Part shown: piece after piece, positions 23,429 to 32,069 of the stretch
How the letters are laid out: each line of letters opens with the position of its first letter
Position numbering within the stretch: the stretch's first letter is position 1
From: Clostridia bacterium
GTDB taxonomy: Bacteria > Bacillota > Clostridia > Christensenellales > CAG-138
DNA: 36,784 nt
NCBI GenBank assembly: GCA_017616435.1
Contig: JAFZYC010000062.1
Location: 1-36,784, forward strand
Direction of reading: 5' to 3'
Program-made: the position numbers and the translations under genes
Notes under the pieces: generated by a model
What the model was told of the DNA's origin: nothing
Databases searched by the model: none
What the model saw: only the letters and a program-made list of their open reading frames with translations

Positions 23429-25021
23429 ATGCTGAAAGCCTTGATAAAAAAGGAGCTTTCGCAGCTTTGGAGCGTCTATACCTTCGACAGCAAGAAGGGA
23501 AAACGCCGCTCGACCGGAGCCACGATCGGCTTTGCGCTGCTGTTCCTTATCATGTTCGCCTCCCTCTTCGTGATGTTCGTAAACATCGCGATGGCGCTTT
23601 CGGGTCCGCTCTCCGAGCAGGGCCTCGACTGGCTGTATTTCAGCATAATGGGGCTTTTGACGCTTGGCGTCGGCGTTATCGGAAGCGTTTTCACAACGTT
23701 CTCCACGCTATATAAGGCGAAGGACAACGAGCTGCTGCTCGCGATGCCCATACCGCCCTCCCGCATACTGCTCGCAAGGATGCTGATAGTGTTCCTGATG
23801 AACCTGTTCTTCTGCGTGCTTGTATGGGTCCCCGCGGTGATAGTGCACGGCTCGACGGGTCTGCCGCTCGTATTCCAGATAATACTGCTCTTCGTGCTCA
23901 CGGCGCTCGTTACTGTCCTTACCTGCTTCCTCGGATGGCTGCTCGCGCTCATCACCTCGCGCCTCAACAACAAGACTTTCTTCACGGTACTGCTTTCGCT
24001 GCTGTTCATAGGGCTCTATTACTTCCTCTACTTCAAGATGGATTCGATACTGAAATCCATACTGCTGAACAGCAGCAGCTTCGCGGAATCCATAAAAGGC
24101 TGGGGCTACCCCATGTGGCAGCTCGGCCTTGCCGCAACGGGCAGCGTCCCCTCCATGATCGGGTTCACGCTCGCTTCCGCCGCGCTCTTCGTACTGACCT
24201 GCGCGATACTCTCGCGCACGCTCCTCAATCTTCTGACCGCAAAGCACACGGGCAAAAAAGCCGTCTACCGCGAGAAGCGCGAAAAGCAGGCCGGCGCGGA
24301 CGCGGCTCTCTTACGGAAGGAGCTCCGCCGCTTCGTATCGAGCGCAACGTACCTTCTGAACAGCGGCTTCGGCATGCTTATAATGACCGCAGCGGCGGTG
24401 TTCGTGTTCATAAAGGCTCCCGCCGCGAAGCCTCTGCTTGAGAAGATCGAGAGCGCCTTAGGGCAGATCCGCGTCCTTCCCGTGATCGGAGCGCTGGCGG
24501 TATGCTTCATCTGTTCCATGGACTGCGTCTCGGCCGCCTCCGTTTCGCTTGAGGGCAAGCAGATCTGGGTGCTCCAGTCCATGCCCGTAGAGGCCGAAAG
24601 GGTGCTCAGAGCAAAGAAGCGCGTGCACATACTGCTGAACATCATCCCCGCGGCTCTGCTCACGGCGGCGATAGGCGTCGCCATCGGCGCGGACGCGATC
24701 GAGATCATGCTCATGATACTCATGGTCGCGGCGTTCCTTTGGTTCTCCTCGCTGTTCGGGCTGATGATGAACCTCATAAAGCCCAACCTCGAATGGACGA
24801 ACGAGGCCGTGCCCATAAAGCAGGGCATGCCCGTTATGTTCTCGCTGTTCGGCGGCTGGCTGATCTGCGCGGCGCTGCTCGTACTGAGCCTCGTGCTCTC
24901 CGCCGTGCTCGGCTCTAAGATACTGCTTGTGATTTGCTGCGCGCTGTTCGCGCTCATCTCGCTGCTCATGGAGAGATGGATGAAGCGCAGGGGCGCGGAG
25001 ATATTCCGACATCTGACATAA
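23429..25021 (+). CDS. ABC exporter permease
   Basis: The 530-residue product has around ten to twelve hydrophobic segments and a central cytoplasmic stretch (LTAKHTGKKAVYREKREKQ). It has the layout of the two-half ABC-2 type exporter permeases of Firmicutes that pair with ATPases like the preceding one. ATG 23423 overlaps the ATPase stop but lies one base from GGAGG. ATG 23429 has that GGAGG seven bases upstream and is chosen. A terminator follows directly. Substrate unknown. Confidence 0.88.
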   Translation: MLKALIKKELSQLWSVYTFDSKKGKRRSTGATIGFALLFLIMFASLFVMFVNIAMALSGPLSEQGLDWLYFSIMGLLTLGVGVIGSVFTTFSTLYKAKDNELLLAMPIPPSRILLARMLIVFLMNLFFCVLVWVPAVIVHGSTGLPLVFQIILLFVLTALVTVLTCFLGWLLALITSRLNNKTFFTVLLSLLFIGLYYFLYFKMDSILKSILLNSSSFAESIKGWGYPMWQLGLAATGSVPSMIGFTLASAALFVLTCAILSRTLLNLLTAKHTGKKAVYREKREKQAGADAALLRKELRRFVSSATYLLNSGFGMLIMTAAAVFVFIKAPAAKPLLEKIESALGQIRVLPVIGALAVCFICSMDCVSAASVSLEGKQIWVLQSMPVEAERVLRAKKRVHILLNIIPAALLTAAIGVAIGADAIEIMLMILMVAAFLWFSSLFGLMMNLIKPNLEWTNEAVPIKQGMPVMFSLFGGWLICAALLVLSLVLSAVLGSKILLVICCALFALISLLMERWMKRRGAEIFRHLT

Positions 25022-25028
25022 GATTATA

Positions 25029-25052
25029 AAAGGTCCTCCGGGGCCTTTTTTT
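25029..25052 (+). terminator. Terminator after the ABC permease
   Basis: AAAGGTCC (25029-25036), loop TCCG, GGGCCTTT (25041-25048) with one G-U pair, then T-run. The next promoter starts two bases later. Confidence 0.9.
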
Positions 25053-25053
25053 C

Positions 25054-25082
25054 TTGACAAATCTCATCCTGAAGCTCATAAT
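25054..25082 (+). promoter_or_regulatory. Promoter of the heterodimeric ABC exporter
   Basis: -35 TTGACA (25054-25059), 17 bases, -10 CATAAT (25077-25082), 23 bases before ATG 25106. Confidence 0.8.
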
Positions 25083-25105
25083 AAAAGCAAATAGCGGAGG
25101 ATGAG

Positions 25106-26833
25106 ATGAAGAGACTGGCGAAGTACATAAGGCCCTACTATCTGTTTATTGCCTTCACAATGATCGTAAAGCTCGGCGGCGCTGTCGCTGAGCTTTTTGT
25201 ACCCTATTTCATGGAGCGCATACTCTCCGAGGGCGTCGTCCCCGGGCAGCATGATCGCATATTCGTCTACGGCGGGCTCATGCTCCTCTGCGCTGGCGTC
25301 TGCCTCTTCCTCAACATCAGCGCGAACCGCATGTCCGCAAAGAGCTCCGGGCGCATCACAAGGAAGATCCGCTACGATCTGTTTGAAAAGCTCGTGAGCC
25401 TTTCAGCCCGGCAGATGGACGAACTTACCGTCCCATCCGCCGAATCGAGGCTGACGAGCGACACATACCGTGTGAACGAGTTCTTAGCTCGCGGCCAGCG
25501 CCTCGGCATAAGGGCGCCGATACTGCTCGTAGGCGGAGTCGTGATGATGCTGACGATGGACGCGAGGCTCGCGCTCGTGCTCGTGGCGCTGCTGCCGATA
25601 ATCGCGCTCACGGTCTATCTCGTGACGAAGAACAGCATACCGCTCTACACGAAGGAGCAGTCCATATTGGACGGCATGGTTCGCGTCGTGCAGGAGAACA
25701 TTACCGGCGTGCGCGTCATCAAGGCGCTGAGCAAGACCGACTACGAGCGGGCGCGCTTTGAAAGAGTGAACGACGACCTTGCGCGTACGGACGCGAAGGC
25801 CGGGGCGATCACATCGATAAACAACCCCGTGGCGTCGCTCGTACTGAACCTCGGCCTCACGGCGGTGGTGGTCGTCGGCGCGTATCAGGTCGCGGGAGGC
25901 AGGACCGAGACCTCCGTCATTGTCGCGTTTTTGCAGTACTTCGTTATGATACTCAACGCCATGCTCGGCGTTACGAGAATATTCATAATGGCCTCTCGCT
26001 CGCAGGCCTCCGCGATGCGCGTCGCGGACGTGCTGGAGCTGCCGCGCGATCTTGAGACCGCGCCCTCCTCGGCGGAGCCCGACCCCAACGCGCCGCATAT
26101 CGAGTTCGACAACGTCTCCTTCTCCTATACGGGAGTGGGTGAGAACATATCCGCTTTGAGCTTCCGCCTTATGCGCGGGCAGACGCTCGGCATTTTGGGT
26201 TCCACCGGTTCCGGCAAGAGCACCATAATCAACCTGCTTATGCGCATATACGACGCCGACAGCGGCGAGATCAGGATAAACGGGCGCAGCGTCCGCGAAT
26301 ATGATAAGGACGAGCTCTGCCGCATGTTCGGCGCGGTGTTCCAGAACGATTTCATCACGGAGGGCACTATCGCGGACAATATCCGCTTCTTCCGCGATAT
26401 AGATCCCGGAGCGGTCGAAAGCGCCGCGCGCGACGCGCAGGCGGAGGAGTTCATCGCGGAGAAGGCGGGCGGCATGGAGGCCGCGGTCGCGGCGCGCGGC
26501 AACAACCTTTCCGGCGGGCAGAAACAGCGTCTGCTCATCGCCCGTGCGCTTGCGGGGGATCCTGAGATACTGCTGCTTGACGACGCCTCGTCGGCGCTCG
26601 ATTACCGCACGGATTCGCTGCTCCGAAGGGCGCTTTCCAAAAACCACCGCAGGACTACCACCGTGCTCATCGCGCAGAGGATATCCTCCGTCAGACACGC
26701 GGATCTCATACTCGTAATGGACGACGGCAAGGTCATAGGCGCGGGCCGCCATGACGAGCTGATGGAAAGCTGCGCCGAATACCGCCTTATCGCCCAGACG
26801 CAGATGGGCACAGGAGAGGAGGCGGAAGCATGA
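25106..26833 (+). CDS. ABC exporter half-transporter, degenerate-site subunit
   Basis: The 575-residue half-transporter has a six-helix type IV transmembrane domain fused to an ATPase. Walker A is GSTGSGKST (K371) and the signature is a canonical LSGGQ (468-472). Walker B reads LLLDDASSALD, so the catalytic Glu is replaced by Asp493. In heterodimeric exporters such as TM287/288 and BmrCD, this Asp marks the subunit that contributes Walker A/B to the non-hydrolysing site. The partner is the next gene, which overlaps as ATGA. GGAGG precedes ATG 25106. Such pumps export drugs, lipids or peptides; substrate unknown. Confidence 0.92.
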   Translation: MKRLAKYIRPYYLFIAFTMIVKLGGAVAELFVPYFMERILSEGVVPGQHDRIFVYGGLMLLCAGVCLFLNISANRMSAKSSGRITRKIRYDLFEKLVSLSARQMDELTVPSAESRLTSDTYRVNEFLARGQRLGIRAPILLVGGVVMMLTMDARLALVLVALLPIIALTVYLVTKNSIPLYTKEQSILDGMVRVVQENITGVRVIKALSKTDYERARFERVNDDLARTDAKAGAITSINNPVASLVLNLGLTAVVVVGAYQVAGGRTETSVIVAFLQYFVMILNAMLGVTRIFIMASRSQASAMRVADVLELPRDLETAPSSAEPDPNAPHIEFDNVSFSYTGVGENISALSFRLMRGQTLGILGSTGSGKSTIINLLMRIYDADSGEIRINGRSVREYDKDELCRMFGAVFQNDFITEGTIADNIRFFRDIDPGAVESAARDAQAEEFIAEKAGGMEAAVAARGNNLSGGQKQRLLIARALAGDPEILLLDDASSALDYRTDSLLRRALSKNHRRTTTVLIAQRISSVRHADLILVMDDGKVIGAGRHDELMESCAEYRLIAQTQMGTGEEAEA

Positions 26834-28626
26834 GCATGAAAGCCCCCTCCCCCATCACCGCTGCCGAGCGCGCCGAAACGCGAAAGAATCACGGCCGGCT
26901 CCTGAAGAGGCTTTGGCAGTACATGGGCAAGAACCGCCTGCTAATAGTGCTCGCGGTGCTGCTCTCCTCGCTCTCGAGCCTTTTGGCGCTCTACGGGCCG
27001 AAGCTTTCGGGCAAGGCGATAAACGCCATCACCGACAGATCCGGCGTCGATTTCGATACCGTGCTCCGCTGCGCAGGGCTGATGGCGGTCTGCTATGTGC
27101 TCGCGGCGGTATTCAGCTACTCTCTGCAGATAGTGATGATAAGGCTTTCGCGCAAGGTCGCGAAGCAGATGCGCCGCGATGTTTTCGAAAACCTGACAAG
27201 ACTGCCCGTGAGCTTCTTCGACGGGAGGCAAACGGGCGATATCGTGAGCGCGATCACCTACGATATCGATACGGTGAACCAGTCCCTGGCCTCCGACGCG
27301 CTCCAGATACTGCAGAGCACCATAACCGTCGTGGTATCGCTCGTTATGATGCTGACCATCGCGCCGGTGCTCGTGCCGATATTCGCGGTGACGATACCCG
27401 TGACGTTCCTCTTTACCAGGTGGCTCGCGCGGCGCGTCCGCCCCATGTTCCGCAACAGGAGCAAGAAGCTGGGCGAGCTGAATGGCTTTGTGGAGGAGAT
27501 GCTCGGCGGTCAGAAGACGATAAGAGCCTACGGCCGCGAGGACGAGGTGCAGGAGCGGTTCGAGGTGAAGAACGAGATCGCCGTCAACGCCTACACCGAG
27601 GCGGAGGCGAACGGCACTATAACCGGCCCCTCCGTAACGTTCATAAACAACGTATCGCTCGCGCTCGTGTGCATATTCGGCTCCGTGCTGTATTTGAAGG
27701 GCATGATACGCCTCGGCGACCTTTCGAGCTTCGTGCAGTATTCGCGCAAGTTCTCCGGCCCGATAAACGAGGTGGCTAACATCATCGCGGAGCTGCAGAG
27801 CGCGTTTGCCGCGGCCGAAAGGGTATTCGCGCTCATCGACGCGGAGCCTGAGCCCGCCGACGCGGATACGGCAGTCCCGCTAGAGGACGTGAACGGCGAC
27901 GTCGTGATAGACGATGTGGATTTCTCCTACGACAAGGAGCGCCCGATAATCACCGATTTCGACCTGCATGCCGCCCCGGGCTCGCTTATCGCGATAGTCG
28001 GCCCCACAGGCGCCGGAAAAACGACGATAATCAACCTGCTCATGCGCTTCTATGACGTCGACAGCGGTGAGATACGCGTCGACGGCAAGCCCATAAAGGG
28101 TTTGACAAGAAGCTCCCTCAGGAAGGCTTACGCCATGGTGCTTCAGGATACCTGGCTCTTCTCCGGCACGATATTCGACAACATCGCCTACGGCAAGAAG
28201 GACGCGACGATGGAAGAGGTCGTTCGGGCGGCTAAGGCCGCGAGGATACACAGCTATATCTCGAGGCTGCCCGAAGGCTACGATACGATTTTGACCGACA
28301 ACGGCTCCGGCATCTCGAAGGGGCAGAAGCAGCTTTTGACGATCGCGCGCGCTATGCTGCTCGACGCGAACATGCTCATACTCGACGAGGCGACGTCCAA
28401 TGTGGATACGCGCACGGAGCAGCAGATACAGGCTGCCATGCGCGAGCTGATGAAGAACAAGACCTGCTTCGTTATCGCGCACAGGCTCTCCACCATCAGA
28501 AACGCGGACAGCATACTCGTAATGCGCGGCGGCAGGGTCGTGGAGCAGGGCACGCACGAAACGCTCATGGCGCAAAGGAGCTTCTACCGGGAGCTCTACC
28601 GGGCGCAGTTCGACGCCTGCGAATAA
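26830..28626 (+). CDS. ABC exporter half-transporter, catalytic-site subunit
   Basis: The 598-residue partner of the preceding gene has six membrane helices plus an ATPase. Walker A is GPTGAGKTT and Walker B is LILDEATSNVD with the normal catalytic Glu (E520). Its signature is altered to ISKGQ (495-499). Together with the upstream subunit this gives one full site (this Walker B plus the other LSGGQ) and one degenerate site (the other Asp plus this ISKGQ), as expected for an asymmetric heterodimer. AGGAGG sits seven bases before ATG 26830. A second ATG follows at 26836. Confidence 0.92.
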   Translation: MSMKAPSPITAAERAETRKNHGRLLKRLWQYMGKNRLLIVLAVLLSSLSSLLALYGPKLSGKAINAITDRSGVDFDTVLRCAGLMAVCYVLAAVFSYSLQIVMIRLSRKVAKQMRRDVFENLTRLPVSFFDGRQTGDIVSAITYDIDTVNQSLASDALQILQSTITVVVSLVMMLTIAPVLVPIFAVTIPVTFLFTRWLARRVRPMFRNRSKKLGELNGFVEEMLGGQKTIRAYGREDEVQERFEVKNEIAVNAYTEAEANGTITGPSVTFINNVSLALVCIFGSVLYLKGMIRLGDLSSFVQYSRKFSGPINEVANIIAELQSAFAAAERVFALIDAEPEPADADTAVPLEDVNGDVVIDDVDFSYDKERPIITDFDLHAAPGSLIAIVGPTGAGKTTIINLLMRFYDVDSGEIRVDGKPIKGLTRSSLRKAYAMVLQDTWLFSGTIFDNIAYGKKDATMEEVVRAAKAARIHSYISRLPEGYDTILTDNGSGISKGQKQLLTIARAMLLDANMLILDEATSNVDTRTEQQIQAAMRELMKNKTCFVIAHRLSTIRNADSILVMRGGRVVEQGTHETLMAQRSFYRELYRAQFDACE

Positions 28627-28635
28627 TGCAAAAAA

Positions 28636-28668
28636 TACTGACCACGGGGACTGTCCCCACAGTCAGTA
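28636..28668. repeat. REP-like palindrome (GGGGACTGTCCCC core)
   Basis: Outer arms TACTGAC (28636-28642) and GTCAGTA (28662-28668) enclose an inner palindrome GGGGAC-T-GTCCCC (28646-28658), with unpaired CAC/ACA between. From memory, GGGGACTGTCCCC-type cores recur in many bacterial genomes near REP-associated transposases (RAYT). No transposase is present here. Confidence 0.5.
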
Positions 28669-28679
28669 AAATATAAAAG

Positions 28680-28713
28680 CGGCTTCCGGCGCATTCGCCC
28701 GAAGCCGTTTTTT
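28680..28713. terminator. Bidirectional terminator after the ABC exporter
   Basis: CGGCTTC-c-GGCG, loop CATT, CGCC-c-GAAGCCG (28680-28707), then six T. It also lies just past the stop of the converging lipoprotein gene. Confidence 0.9.
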
Positions 28714-28720
28714 CTTTGCT

Positions 28721-29470
28721 TTATTTCGCTTTTTCGAGCAGACCTAGATCCTCGAGTTCCGATATCAGAGTCCCTATGTTTTCCTTAAGATACTCCACGG
28801 AGGCAAAGAGCAGGCCGTTTTCGCCGCTCACGAATATCACGCATTCGTCGATCGGGTGAGCGCCGAACGATCTCGCCTCGCTCAGGGAGGGTACGAGTTC
28901 CGTATCGGCCACACGGATGGACAAGCCGTTGTCAATGGGCCCAAGCGCGCGGCAGTACTCTCCTGCGGCAGAGGCCGGTACCGCGAGCACAGTGCAGAAC
29001 AATCTGCCATTGAAGTATATGCATGAGTTCTGCAGCCCCATTGACGCGAGCTTGGTCACGTCCGTCAATTCAGGGCCTTTCTCCCCATCCTTCAGGATCT
29101 TCCTTGCGAGCAGATACTGTCCGCCGTTATCGATAAGAAAGGAATACTCGCTCGGCTCGTCAAGGAACGAGAACATGCGGCAGCCGTCGTACATATCGAG
29201 CCTCTGCCCCTCATAAAGCGGCTCCATTTTCGTCGATCTGAACCTGCCGAGGTACTTGCCGCGGGCCGCAGCGTTTATATCCGCGTACAGGCCGTACGAG
29301 TCGCCGCTGCTGTCCATGGTAATGGGAAGTACCCTGCTTATATCCTCCCAAGGGGCTGCATCATTATGCGTGAGCCTTTCACGCACACGTTCCCGACTGC
29401 AGCCCGGCATGAGGAGCGCGGATGCGAGCATCAATACCGCGAGCGCTGCCGATATGACGATCCTTTTCAT
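28721..29470 (-). CDS. Lipoprotein of unknown function
   Basis: The 249-residue product has a lipoprotein signal peptide with lipobox LMPGC, followed by a soluble domain rich in alternating polar and hydrophobic residues. No known family is recognised. The frame is open to 29524, but ATG 29470 has AAAGGA about 10 bases upstream and gives a standard MKRIVIS signal start. It would be anchored on the outer face of the membrane. It has no visible operon partner. Confidence 0.8.
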   Translation of the reverse strand: MKRIVISAALAVLMLASALLMPGCSRERVRERLTHNDAAPWEDISRVLPITMDSSGDSYGLYADINAAARGKYLGRFRSTKMEPLYEGQRLDMYDGCRMFSFLDEPSEYSFLIDNGGQYLLARKILKDGEKGPELTDVTKLASMGLQNSCIYFNGRLFCTVLAVPASAAGEYCRALGPIDNGLSIRVADTELVPSLSEARSFGAHPIDECVIFVSGENGLLFASVEYLKENIGTLISELEDLGLLEKAK

Positions 29471-29560
29471 AGCATTCCGTTCCTTTCCATTCGCACCCGG
29501 CACGGGCGTCAAACTGCTTCTCACTTATATAGACGACAAACTTACTCATTTTGTAACGCA

Positions 29561-29586
29561 AAAAAGCGGCTTGTATGCCGCTTTTT
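29561..29586 (-). terminator. Terminator of the OB-like lipoprotein gene
   Basis: AAAAAGCGGC (29561-29570), loop TTGTAT, GCCGCTTTTT (29577-29586). It lies 12 bases past the stop at 29599 and has T on both strands. Confidence 0.9.
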
Positions 29587-29598
29587 CGGGTTTGATGA

Positions 29599-30321
29599 TT
29601 ACTTGACGGTGACCTTGGTGATGTGGGGATTCGCGCCCTCGTACCAATAGAGGAAGCCCTCGACGTCGATGGTATCGCCGACCTTGAGGTTCTTGACAGC
29701 GCCGTAGACCTCGGTGGTGGCGTCGCAGAGATAGCTCTCAACGGTGAAGGTGAATACGTTCTCGCCGATCTTTACCTTGAAGTAAAGGTCGCTGCCGTCC
29801 TCGCCGGAGTTGTCCCAGCTGTACCAGAAGGCCGCGCCGTCATCCATGCCCTCTACGACCGCGCCCTTGACGGTGAAGAACTCGTTCATGTGCTTGATGA
29901 GATCGTCGGTGCCGAATACAGCGGTGGCGTCGAAAGCGGGAGCGATGTAGCTGCCGTCCTCGATCTCGAAGGTCGCGTCGGCGATCTCGATCTCGCCGGC
30001 CCACTCGGCCTTATGACCGGTGACCTTTATCTTGGTGCCGGGAACGAGCTTCGCATAGTCCGCTTCGGAGCAGGCCATGTTGTAAAGGAAGTAAGCGCCG
30101 TCCTTATCCTGGGTGTAGACGGTGGCCTTATTATCCCACCAGCTCTGCTTGGCCTGAACATAGGCCTCGATAACGACCTCGGCGTCGATCTCCGCAGCCA
30201 TATACTCGGCATAGGTCATAACGCCTTCGGACTTAACATCCTGCTTATCCGTCTTTTTGCAGCCGGCAAACACGGCAAGCGCGATTATGGCTGCAAGAAC
30301 AAGAGCAAGGATCTTCTTCAT
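29599..30321 (-). CDS. Lipoprotein with two OB-fold-like segments
   Basis: The 240-residue product has a lipobox (LAVFAGC, C21). The mature part seems to hold two similar beta-rich modules. The first runs from about TYAEYMAAEIDAEVVIEAYV to GTKIKVTGHKAEWAGEIEI. The second runs from EFFTVKGAVVEG to VGDTIDVEGFLYWYEGANPH. The pattern V-x-x-A-x-V...G-x-x-I-x-V-x-G is like OB-fold lipoproteins common in Clostridia, but a family name is not certain. AGGAGG precedes ATG 30321. It has its own promoter and terminator. Function unknown. Confidence 0.8.
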   Translation of the reverse strand: MKKILALVLAAIIALAVFAGCKKTDKQDVKSEGVMTYAEYMAAEIDAEVVIEAYVQAKQSWWDNKATVYTQDKDGAYFLYNMACSEADYAKLVPGTKIKVTGHKAEWAGEIEIADATFEIEDGSYIAPAFDATAVFGTDDLIKHMNEFFTVKGAVVEGMDDGAAFWYSWDNSGEDGSDLYFKVKIGENVFTFTVESYLCDATTEVYGAVKNLKVGDTIDVEGFLYWYEGANPHITKVTVK

Positions 30322-30361
30322 TTGTTGTTTCCTCCTAATATGCTTTTATTCCACACGGAAC

Positions 30362-30378
30362 GCTTTATATTATAAAGC
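30362..30378. promoter_or_regulatory. Inverted repeat over the lipoprotein -10
   Basis: GCTTTATA (30362-30369), T, TATAAAGC (30371-30378). It overlaps the -10 hexamer exactly, so a bound repressor would block the promoter. Confidence 0.45.
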
Positions 30379-30396
30379 ATTTTTCAAACAAATCAA
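30369..30396 (-). promoter_or_regulatory. Promoter of the OB-like lipoprotein
   Basis: On the minus strand, -35 TTGATT (30391-30396), 16 bases, -10 TATAAT (30369-30374), about 48 bases before the start codon. Confidence 0.7.
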
Positions 30397-30455
30397 TATC
30401 CTTGGGAGATGAAAAACCTTATATTTCGCCCCCACGGGAAAGGATATGACGCGAT

Positions 30456-32069
30456 TCAGCTCTTTTTGCGCTTCTTTTTGACCTTTGTGAATACGAACGC
30501 CGTACCGATGAGCACCCATGCCCCCGCAAGCGCCGCAAGCAAAGCCACGGAAGTTCCGGGGAGCCTGCCAAGCGTCTTCCTGCCTACGCCCTCGCTGCTC
30601 CTCTGGTCGAGCCTGTAAAGGGAGTTGACGTCCGAGAAGAGCTTCTGCATGTATGTTTCGTCGACGGTCTCCTTGCGGCGGACGGATTTCGTCACGTTCT
30701 CGATAAGTGTGCCCGCGGCGTCGCGCAGAGAAGCCGAGCCGTTGAACACCGGGGTTATGAAAGTGTTGCCGATGTTGTTTATCAGCAGCTCCGCAGCCTC
30801 TATCTTTACGGAATAGTGGAGATCGTTGTCCGCGCCCTTGAGGGAAAGGTATTCGAGGTATTCCCCGCTCTCCCGCGCCTTCGTCGTCACCGGGATATAG
30901 CCCTCCGTCTGGGAATAGGCTATCTGTACGTCGTTCGTTAACAGGAACTGCGCGAACAGCCACGAGGCCATGACCTCCTGCGGATCCTTTTTGTTGAACA
31001 CGCACACGGAGGGGCCCTGCGATATCATCATCGGGTCATCCGTATCGAACTGCGGTATGGGCTTTACCACCGTTTCGAACCTTATTATCTTGTCCGCGGC
31101 GATATCGTGATGGTTCGCGTCGGTGCCCATCCACGTGGCGCCGGCGGTGGAGTCGATGGCGAATATGCACTGGCCCGCGTTCAGGAAATTGCCCGGGTAG
31201 CTTGAGATCTTGAATGTCGAGAACGAGCCCTTTTTGACGTGTTCCGCTATCGAGTAAAGGAGCTCCTTCGTCTTGTCGTTGAATATCAGTATCTCCCCGT
31301 CCTCCGTGGAGTAGCCGCCGCCCGTCTGGCGGAGCATCTGTATCATCATGTTGTCCGTGGATTTGTAGATGAACGGGATCATGACCTTCTGCCCGTTGAC
31401 GAGGAAATTGCCGTCCGCGTCCTTCTCCATTGCGGCGTCGGATACCTCCCACACGAAATCCCACGTGAGGACCTCCGGTATTTCGTAGCCGAGCTTTTCG
31501 ACGAGATCCTTATTGATATAGCAGGCCTCCGTGGAGCGCATGAAGGGCAGCGCGTAGTGCACGCCGCCTATCGCGCACTCGTCGATGTACTGCGGGACGA
31601 CCTCATCAATACGGGGCGAATCGAACAGGAGCTCGCTGCCGCCCAAGCCGTATTCGGGATCGGTATAGAGCCCGTCCAGCGGGACGACGATGTTCTTGCC
31701 GGTGAGGTACGTCGCGATGTGATCGGGATAGCTTATGCACACGTTCGGAGTCGTGCCCGTGGAGATGTTCGTTATTACGTCGTTGTAGATCTTGCCGTAA
31801 TCGGTGTAGAGGCGCAGATTGACCTTGATATTCGGATAGAGCGCCTCGAAATCGGCGATGGCCTTTTTGTAGATATTGACCTGTGTAATGTTGGTATCGT
31901 TCTTCGCCCAGAATGTGATCTCATACTGCCGCGAGGTATCGAAGCTTTCGGGGACTTCGAACTCCGGGAGGCCCTTCGAGCCGTGGCACGCGGCCAAAGG
32001 CAGCAGCGCCGAAAGCATCATAAGCGTGAAGAGTGCGAGCGCGGAGGCTCTTTTAATGCCCTTTATCAT
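30456..32069 (-). CDS. Sugar ABC importer solute-binding lipoprotein with C-terminal membrane segment
   Basis: The 537-residue product has a lipoprotein signal (lipobox LPLAAC, C28) and an UgpB/MalE-type extracellular binding domain (EITFWAKNDTN, FEALYPNIKVNLRLY, ATYLTGKNIVVPLDGLY). It is longer than usual because of a C-terminal LPGTS (503-507), a hydrophobic stretch (508-528) and a KVKKKRKKS tail. This layout resembles a sortase sorting signal or a stop-transfer anchor. ATG 32069 overlaps the upstream permease stop as ATGA and has GGGGG about nine bases away. It is last in the importer operon. Confidence 0.88.
   Translation of the reverse strand: MIKGIKRASALALFTLMMLSALLPLAACHGSKGLPEFEVPESFDTSRQYEITFWAKNDTNITQVNIYKKAIADFEALYPNIKVNLRLYTDYGKIYNDVITNISTGTTPNVCISYPDHIATYLTGKNIVVPLDGLYTDPEYGLGGSELLFDSPRIDEVVPQYIDECAIGGVHYALPFMRSTEACYINKDLVEKLGYEIPEVLTWDFVWEVSDAAMEKDADGNFLVNGQKVMIPFIYKSTDNMMIQMLRQTGGGYSTEDGEILIFNDKTKELLYSIAEHVKKGSFSTFKISSYPGNFLNAGQCIFAIDSTAGATWMGTDANHHDIAADKIIRFETVVKPIPQFDTDDPMMISQGPSVCVFNKKDPQEVMASWLFAQFLLTNDVQIAYSQTEGYIPVTTKARESGEYLEYLSLKGADNDLHYSVKIEAAELLINNIGNTFITPVFNGSASLRDAAGTLIENVTKSVRRKETVDETYMQKLFSDVNSLYRLDQRSSEGVGRKTLGRLPGTSVALLAALAGAWVLIGTAFVFTKVKKKRKKS

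Noticed and set aside
25484..26752. 422-codon open frame on minus opposite the first ABC half-transporter
   Set aside because: It is the antisense of a gene with complete ABC motifs, and has no ribosome-binding site or recognisable domain.
30398..30455. Terminator for the sugar importer operon
   Set aside because: Only short CCTT/AAGG complementarity is visible, with no stable stem, so no terminator is called after the binding-protein gene.
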